Source: Methanobacterium sp. (lineage in GTDB: Archaea; Methanobacteriota; Methanobacteria; Methanobacteriales; Methanobacteriaceae). Taken from it: a stretch of 9,796 nt of DNA. Positions 5,162-9,796 of the stretch are shown here, one piece after another (position 1 is the stretch's first letter; every line of letters starts with the position of its first letter). Below the pieces are notes generated by a model, which was not told where the DNA came from, searched no databases, and was given only the letters and a program-made list of their open reading frames with translations. Location: assembly GCA_028682985.1 (NCBI GenBank), contig JAJRAE010000057.1, forward strand, positions 1 to 9,796, read 5' to 3'. Both the position numbers and the translations under genes were made by a program.

Positions 5162-6115
5162 CTATTTAAGGGATTCCATCACTTCACTGGTACGTTCTTT
5201 AACAAATTTAGCAGCACTTTTAAAAGCTGCGGTTTCATTATCATTCATTTTTAAGGGTATGATCCTTTCTATACCATTAATTCCCAGTTTTACGGGGACT
5301 CCCAGACATACATCCTTAATGCCTTTGATCTCCCCATCCAGATAAGCACTAACAGTCAGAATCTTCTTTTCATCATTTAAAACAGTGGTTATGATGTTGG
5401 ATACCGCATAGGCCGGTCCGAATTCTGTGGAACCTTTCTTATTTATCACGTAACTACCGGCATTTATGACCTTTTTAACCATGCCTTCCATGTCAATGGT
5501 ACCGTCCAGGGCGTAATTTTTAAGTAATATACCTCCAATGGAAGTGGAGCTAACCAGAGGAACCATATGATCTCCATGTTCTCCTATGACCCTAGTGTGA
5601 ATCTCACTGACATGTATATTGAAATGTTTGGCCAGCATATTACGAAGACGGAGGGAATCAAGGTGATTTCCCAATCCAAAGACTTTGCTTGGATGGAAAC
5701 CTGATGCTTTTAGTGCAACGTAGGTCATGACATCCACTGGATTAGTAACCACCAGAATAATGGAGTTAGGAGAGTATTCAGCCACCAGGCGGGAGTATTC
5801 AGCCACAATCTTAGCATTAGGAATTGCTATTTCAGATCGGGACATGCCTGCTTTTCTGGGCACACCAGCAGTGATAACCACTATGTCAGAGTCCTTCAAA
5901 TTTTCTATATCACAAGTAGATAAGATGGATATCCTGATATCTTTAGCAGCCATAGCATCATACATGTCTAATGATTCACCTTCTATCCTTGCAAGACTCT
6001 TCTCTCGGGCAAATAATACCAATTTACTCACCATATTCTCCTCAGCAAGGCAAAAGGCAGCGGTTCTTCCCACCCTGCCTGAAGCTCCCATTACACTAAC
6101 CTTAATGATAACCAC
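5162..6115 (-). CDS. mdh: Malate dehydrogenase, methanogen LDH/MDH-like type
   Basis: It interconverts malate and oxaloacetate, part of the incomplete reductive citrate pathway of methanogens. The Rossmann loop GASGRVG is at 10-16. GVPRKAGMSR (84-93) gives substrate-binding R87 and R93, and an Arg in this loop marks malate rather than lactate specificity. TNPVDVM is at 124-130, D153 and R156 lie in HLDSLRLR, and the catalytic H180 is in GEHGD. D153 with H180 forms the family proton relay. R37 after the second beta strand, where NAD-specific members carry an acid, suggests NADP use, as in the M. jannaschii enzyme. The first common start codon is GTG at 6115 (317 aa). An ATT at 6106 with AAGGTGG just upstream would begin MKVSVMGASG, exactly as I recall homologs starting. 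It appears monocistronic. Confidence 0.92.
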   Translation of the reverse strand: MVIIKVSVMGASGRVGRTAAFCLAEENMVSKLVLFAREKSLARIEGESLDMYDAMAAKDIRISILSTCDIENLKDSDIVVITAGVPRKAGMSRSEIAIPNAKIVAEYSRLVAEYSPNSIILVVTNPVDVMTYVALKASGFHPSKVFGLGNHLDSLRLRNMLAKHFNIHVSEIHTRVIGEHGDHMVPLVSSTSIGGILLKNYALDGTIDMEGMVKKVINAGSYVINKKGSTEFGPAYAVSNIITTVLNDEKKILTVSAYLDGEIKGIKDVCLGVPVKLGINGIERIIPLKMNDNETAAFKSAAKFVKERTSEVMESLK

Positions 6116-6142
6116 CTTCTATTAGATTGTACTAGAAAATAA

Positions 6143-6154
6143 CATTAATATATC
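6143..6154 (-). promoter_or_regulatory. TATA-like element, candidate mdh promoter
   Basis: The minus strand reads GATATATTAATG, preceded by a T-rich stretch. Initiation about 25 bp downstream would leave a short leader before mdh. Alternatives at 6195-6209 (TTTATAAAT) and 6210-6220 (TTTATAAGG) would give leaders of about 70-90 nt. I cannot decide between them. Confidence 0.25.
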
Positions 6155-6253
6155 AAAAAATTAACAAATTTCTAAACTTAAATTTACACTTTTAGATTTA
6201 TAAATATTGCCTTATAAAGCACAGAAAAAATTAGAGTAAAATAGAACCCGATC

Positions 6254-6260
6254 AAAAAAA
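6254..6260 (-). terminator. Oligo-T terminator candidate after the HEAT-repeat gene
   Basis: Seven T on the minus strand lie about 50 bp past the HEAT-repeat stop. The rest of the gap to mdh (6116-6309) is AT-rich with no open frame worth calling. Confidence 0.3.
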
Positions 6261-6309
6261 GGAAGAGTTTAATACCCTGATATTAAGGATCCTTTATCTA
6301 AATATATAT

Positions 6310-6879
6310 TTAGATTTTACCCCAAGCTTTCAGGTATTTTTCAGAAACCTTTCTAACATAGCTGCTTTTATCATTCATTGCTGTTTTCAGGGGTTCTACT
6401 GCCCGCTCATCCTGGATGGTTCCCAGTGCATTGGCAGCTCCGCTCCTGACAAATCCATTTTCATCTTCAAGCAGGGCTTTAATCAGTGGGTCTACTGCTT
6501 TTTTGTTTCCAATTCTACCCAGGCCCCAGGCAGCTGCGCCCCGCACTTTCCAATCAGAGTCGTCCAGTAATTTAATCAAAGGTTCGGTGGCTGGTTCTCC
6601 CATCTTACTTAAAGCACCGGAGGTATCTCGGCGTACCCATTTATTAGAGTCCCTTAAATTTTCAATTAGAGGTTCAATAGCTCTTTTATCACCAAGTTCT
6701 CCCAAAATCCGGGCTGAACACCTTCTAATATTCTTATCCGGATTATTCAGGGCCTCTATCAAAGGTTCCACAACAGGTTCTCCTATCTGTTCCAGGGATT
6801 CTGAGGCCTGCAACCTCACCAGCTCATCTTCATCACTTAAAGTTTCAATTAATCTACTGACATTATCATCCCGTTCCAT
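6310..6879 (-). CDS. HEAT-repeat (PBS lyase-type) protein
   Basis: This is a 189-residue protein made almost wholly of six HEAT repeats, at about 7-35, 36-67, 68-96, 97-128, 129-160 and 161-189. Each follows the pattern EPLIxxLxDxxxxVRxxAxxxLGxIG. It resembles the PBS-lyase HEAT proteins common in methanogens and cyanobacteria, which act as protein-binding scaffolds. It carries no catalytic motif, signal peptide or membrane segment, so it is probably cytoplasmic. The ATG at 6879 has GGGAGGA (6888-6894) at good spacing. It is divergent from the dehydrogenase gene at 7096 and upstream of mdh, with gaps of about 200 bp on both sides, so it is probably transcribed alone. Its partner and function are unknown. 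The name phycocyanobilin lyase would be misleading here because there are no phycobiliproteins in methanogens. Confidence 0.88.
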   Translation of the reverse strand: MERDDNVSRLIETLSDEDELVRLQASESLEQIGEPVVEPLIEALNNPDKNIRRCSARILGELGDKRAIEPLIENLRDSNKWVRRDTSGALSKMGEPATEPLIKLLDDSDWKVRGAAAWGLGRIGNKKAVDPLIKALLEDENGFVRSGAANALGTIQDERAVEPLKTAMNDKSSYVRKVSEKYLKAWGKI

Positions 6880-6932
6880 TTACATATTCCTCCCAAAAAT
6901 ATTTTAAATATAGGTAGCGGACTTCATTAAAT

Positions 6933-6947
6933 AAAATAAAATATACC
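6933..6947 (-). promoter_or_regulatory. TATA-like element, candidate promoter of the HEAT-repeat gene
   Basis: The minus strand reads CAGGTATATTTTATT, with expected initiation near 6913 and a leader of about 35 nt containing the GGGAGGA site. The 216-bp divergent gap 6880-7095 is very AT-rich, so other TATA-like strings also occur. Confidence 0.3.
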
Positions 6948-7042
6948 TGAATTAATTAAATAATATATCCTTCCTCCTAGATAAATATTAAATTATTAAA
7001 AGCCATTAGACAATTCAAAATATTAGAATCTAAAGTTCTTTT

Positions 7043-7056
7043 CATCAAATTATATC
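7043..7056 (+). promoter_or_regulatory. TATA-like element, candidate promoter of the plus-strand dehydrogenase
   Basis: CATCAAATTATATC lies about 45 bp before the ATG at 7096, so a start about 25 bp downstream would give a leader of roughly 20 nt. No good AGGAGG site precedes the ATG. A short leader with weak ribosome binding is therefore likely. Confidence 0.35.
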
Positions 7057-7095
7057 TTTAATTAGAAAAAATTTTTTAAAATTCAATGGATCAAA

Positions 7096-8091
7096 ATGTA
7101 TAACATCGCAATAATACCAGGAGACGGCATCGGCCCTGAGGTAATGGCGGCTGCCCTGGAGCTTCTGGATAGCTTAGATATCCAGTTTAACTTTAAAAAA
7201 GCCCATGCCGGAAATAGGTGTTTTAGGAAAACTGGAACCACTATACCAGATGAAACAATCAAAATAGCCCTTCAAGCAGATGCCACATTATTTGGTGCCG
7301 TAACCACAGTGCCCGGCCAGAAAAGCGCCATAATAACCCTGAGAAAAGCTCTGGATCTATATGCAAACATCCGGCCGGTCAAGTCCTATCCCGGTGTAAG
7401 ATCTTTATACTCCGACCTAGACCTGGTGATAATCAGGGAGAACACTGAAGGATTGTACTCTGGAATCGAAGAATATACAGAGGAAGGAGCCACAGCTTTA
7501 AGGGTTATAACCAGACATTCCTCCCGTCGCATCTGTGAATTTGCCTTTGACTATGCCAAATCAAACCACAGAAGTAAATTAACCGCAGTACACAAGGCAA
7601 ATGTTCTTAAAAAAACAGATGGAATATTCCGGGATGCATTTTACTCCATTTCCCAGGATTACCCGGATATAGAGGCTGAAGACCGTTATGTGGATGCCAT
7701 GGCCATGTTCATGGTAACCAAACCACAACAATTCAATGTCATCGTAACCACCAACCTATTTGGAGATATTCTATCAGACGAAGGTGCTGGGCTAGTGGGC
7801 GGTCTGGGATTAACACCCTCAGCAAATATAGGGGAGAAAAAAGGCCTTTTTGAACCGGTACATGGGTCAGGCCCTGATATAGCGGGTAAAGGTATATCAA
7901 ACCCTTCTGCCATGATATTATCCGCTGTTATGATGCTCAAATATTTAAAGGAGTATAGAGAAGCTATTAAACTGGAAGAAGCCCTGAAGGAAGTTTTAAA
8001 AGAAGGTAGAAAAATAACTCCTGATTTAGGGGGAAAAGCAAAAACCATGGAGATGGTAGGAGAAATAAAAGGAAAACTTGGAAAAAAATGA
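7096..8091 (+). CDS. aksF: Isocitrate/isopropylmalate dehydrogenase family, probably methanogen homoisocitrate dehydrogenase AksF
   Basis: This is a metal- and NAD(P)-dependent beta-decarboxylating dehydrogenase. AksF oxidises homoisocitrate and its longer homologs in the 2-oxosuberate route to coenzyme B. LeuB does the same chemistry on 3-isopropylmalate. Visible motifs are GDGIGPE at 9-15, the substrate helix KSAIITLRK at 76-84, ANIRP at 90-94, RENTEGLYSG at 114-123, K167 in HKANVLKKTDG, metal ligands D224 and D228 in FGDILSDE, and HGSGPDIAGK at 256-265 for the nucleotide. The length of 331 aa is normal. The substrate helix resembles AksF as I recall it (KSPIITLRK), but the RENTEGLYSGIE and YVDAMAM regions look like LeuB, so the assignment is moderate. 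The ATG at 7086 leads into a stop after five codons, so 7096 is the start. The family itself is certain. Confidence 0.9.
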   Translation: MYNIAIIPGDGIGPEVMAAALELLDSLDIQFNFKKAHAGNRCFRKTGTTIPDETIKIALQADATLFGAVTTVPGQKSAIITLRKALDLYANIRPVKSYPGVRSLYSDLDLVIIRENTEGLYSGIEEYTEEGATALRVITRHSSRRICEFAFDYAKSNHRSKLTAVHKANVLKKTDGIFRDAFYSISQDYPDIEAEDRYVDAMAMFMVTKPQQFNVIVTTNLFGDILSDEGAGLVGGLGLTPSANIGEKKGLFEPVHGSGPDIAGKGISNPSAMILSAVMMLKYLKEYREAIKLEEALKEVLKEGRKITPDLGGKAKTMEMVGEIKGKLGKK

Positions 8092-8135
8092 ATTAAAAAA
8101 ATCAATAATTATTGGACAAATTTTCCTCTCCTTTT

Positions 8136-8156
8136 AAAAACTATAAATATATATGG
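8136..8156 (+). promoter_or_regulatory. TATA box, distal candidate promoter of fbp
   Basis: An A-rich run leads into CTATAAATATATAT, a good archaeal BRE/TATA arrangement. Initiation would fall near 8172, giving a leader of about 125 nt. A T-rich stretch at 8119-8135, just upstream, may end transcription of the preceding dehydrogenase gene. Confidence 0.4.
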
Positions 8157-8158
8157 AA

Positions 8159-8194
8159 ATCTACACATAAATTTTAGTATAAAAACTTGTAGAT
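8159..8194. repeat. 7-bp inverted repeat flanking the proximal fbp TATA box
   Basis: ATCTACA (8159-8165) and TGTAGAT (8188-8194) are exact reverse complements 22 bp apart. The TATA-like AGTATAAAAAC (8176-8186) lies between them. The symmetry around a promoter element suggests paired half-sites for a regulator of gluconeogenesis, but no known operator matches and chance cannot be excluded. Confidence 0.35.
8176..8186 (+). promoter_or_regulatory. TATA box, proximal candidate promoter of fbp
   Basis: AGTATAAAAAC would place initiation near 8205, about 90 nt before the fbp ATG and at the left edge of the hairpin at 8200-8261. Whether this or the distal box is used cannot be told from sequence. 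Confidence 0.35.
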
Positions 8195-8199
8195 AGCTT

Positions 8200-8261
8200 T
8201 AAGTTAATTTAAACCTTCTAAGCATTAAAAACAGAATTAGTAGGTAAAAAAGTTTAACTTA
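8200..8261 (+). promoter_or_regulatory. Long imperfect hairpin in the fbp mRNA leader
   Basis: Outer helix: TAAGTTAA (8200-8207) pairs with TTAACTTA (8254-8261), 8 bp. Next, three U-A pairs (8208-8210 with 8249-8251) follow a 2-nt bulge. Inner helix: ACCTTCTAA (8213-8221) pairs with TTAGTAGGT (8237-8245), eight of nine positions with one U-U mismatch, closing a 15-nt loop. The structure ends about 20 nt before the GGAGGTG site. It matches no riboswitch class I recognise. Confidence 0.4.
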
Positions 8262-8282
8262 TGGCTACTTAAGATCATTTTT

Positions 8283-8289
8283 GGAGGTG
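8283..8289 (+). promoter_or_regulatory. Ribosome binding site of fbp
   Basis: GGAGGTG is a near-complete match to the archaeal anti-Shine-Dalgarno sequence, 7 nt before the ATG at 8297. It fixes the start and suggests strong translation once the site is exposed. Confidence 0.8.
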
Positions 8290-8296
8290 TATTTTA

Positions 8297-9397
<1,101 letters not shown>

Positions 9398-9421
9398 AAA
9401 AAAGGTTTTAAATAAATTTAA

Positions 9422-9440
9422 TTTTTTTTTGACTTTTTTT
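9422..9440 (+). terminator. Oligo-T terminator of fbp
   Basis: Nine T, then GAC, then seven T begin 25 bp past the fbp stop, with another T run at 9451-9455. This is a typical archaeal intrinsic terminator. The flanks GGTTTTAAA (9404-9412) and TTTAAAAACC (9460-9469) are near-complementary and could also form a weak stem between the convergent genes. Confidence 0.6.
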
Positions 9441-9480
9441 CATTAATTAATTTTTAACTTTTAAAAACCCTATTTAAAAT

Positions 9481-9487
9481 AAAAAAA
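9481..9487 (-). terminator. Oligo-T terminator of the right-edge minus-strand gene
   Basis: On the minus strand this is a run of seven T, preceded by another T-rich stretch at 9490-9495, 14-20 bp past the stop at 9501. It faces the fbp T-tracts, making a convergent terminator pair. Confidence 0.4.
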
Positions 9488-9500
9488 CATTTTTTAAATA

Positions 9501-9791
9501 TTAAAACAAACTCAAATTTTTTTCCTTTATCTTGTGGATGAAGCAGGGTATGTCCAGTATGTATTCCACCTGGTCCATTATCACACTATCACTGGAGGCC
9601 ACCACCCCTCCTGTTTCACCAGACTCTTTTACGAGCTGGTAGTCCACGTTGGGTTCGGTGCGGGCATTTCCCTCTACACCATGTTCTATCAGGATCTTCC
9701 CAGCTAGCTGGGCCAGTTCTCCACTCTTACTCACCTGGCTGTCAAAGAAGAACTCCACATCTGCTGGGTGGTAAATTTTAACAAGGGCCAC
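9501..9791 (-). CDS. Protein of unknown function, possibly 5'-partial at the window edge
   Basis: I do not recognise this protein. The visible part is 96 residues, mixed alpha/beta in character, and soluble. It has no signal peptide or membrane segment and a single Cys (C83, in DIPCFIHK). A hydrophobic strand ALVKIYHPADVEFFF opens it, a helix with GELAQLAGKILIEHG follows, then an acidic middle with KESGETGGVVASSDSV, and the end IPCFIHKIKEKN is basic. The only start codon seen is GTG at 9791. The frame is still open to the window edge with no visible ribosome binding site, so the real start may lie outside. Codon use and GC content look like the neighbouring genes, and its T-tract terminator supports a real gene. 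It converges on fbp. Confidence 0.6.
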   Translation of the reverse strand: MALVKIYHPADVEFFFDSQVSKSGELAQLAGKILIEHGVEGNARTEPNVDYQLVKESGETGGVVASSDSVIMDQVEYILDIPCFIHKIKEKNLSLF

Positions 9792-9796
9792 TATGG

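Noticed and set aside
5162..6115. L-lactate dehydrogenase instead of malate dehydrogenase
   Set aside because: The substrate loop reads GVPRKAGMSR with Arg where lactate dehydrogenases carry Gln, and the overall match is to methanogen malate dehydrogenases.
6279..6298. Near-palindrome centred on AAGGATCCTT just past the HEAT-repeat stop
   Set aside because: The core is a loop-less 10-bp palindrome, and the outer GATA/TATC pairing needs a 2-nt bulge. It lacks an adjacent T-tract and cannot make a standard hairpin, so I do not call it a terminator or operator.
6969..6978. AGGAGGAAGG on the minus strand upstream of the HEAT gene, resembling a ribosome binding site
   Set aside because: No start codon with an open frame follows at a workable distance: the nearby frames hit TAA at once. 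The HEAT gene has its own site at 6888-6894.

Overview
The window looks like a methanogenic archaeon, most likely of the order Methanobacteriales (Methanobacterium or a close relative). The reasons are an archaeal-type glutamate synthase split into separate polypeptides, an F420-dependent FrhB-like flavoprotein, a methanogen-type malate dehydrogenase, an AksF/LeuB-type dehydrogenase, a bifunctional archaeal fructose-bisphosphate aldolase/phosphatase, very AT-rich intergenic DNA with archaeal TATA boxes and oligo-T terminators, and strong AGGAGG-type ribosome binding sites. The gene content also resembles, from memory, a syntenic block in Methanothermobacter. The genus assignment is inference. 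I see no tRNA, rRNA, CRISPR array, insertion sequence or phage gene.

Positions 64-4866 (minus strand, read from right to left) form one tight five-gene operon: pdxT, a class-II glutaminase, a GXGXG beta-helix subunit, an FrhB-like F420 oxidoreductase, and the FMN/ferredoxin core of glutamate synthase. Two junctions have no gap at all and the other two are 14 and 19 bp. The three glutamate synthase domains that bacteria fuse in one GltB chain are separate proteins here. An FrhB-like protein stands where bacteria have the NADPH-binding GltD, which suggests electrons from reduced F420. The FrhB-like protein appears to be circularly permuted. The upstream region 4867-5161 (295 bp, no gene seen) carries a TATA box, and directly next to it a GGAA-N6-TTCC palindrome that matches the operator of the methanogen nitrogen repressor NrpR.

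Positions 5162-6879 (minus strand) hold mdh, possibly starting at an ATT codon, and a small HEAT-repeat protein. Each appears to have its own promoter. The gap 6116-6309 contains only AT-rich putative promoter and terminator sequence.

Positions 7096-8091 and 8297-9397 (plus strand) hold a homoisocitrate/isopropylmalate-type dehydrogenase (probably aksF) and fbp. The fbp leader can fold into a long imperfect hairpin between the candidate promoters and the ribosome binding site. fbp ends in long T-tracts facing a convergent minus-strand gene of unknown function, which runs to the right edge of the window and may be partial.

Together the genes serve central carbon and nitrogen metabolism: glutamate synthesis, PLP synthesis, malate/oxaloacetate interconversion, 2-oxoacid elongation or leucine synthesis, and gluconeogenesis.
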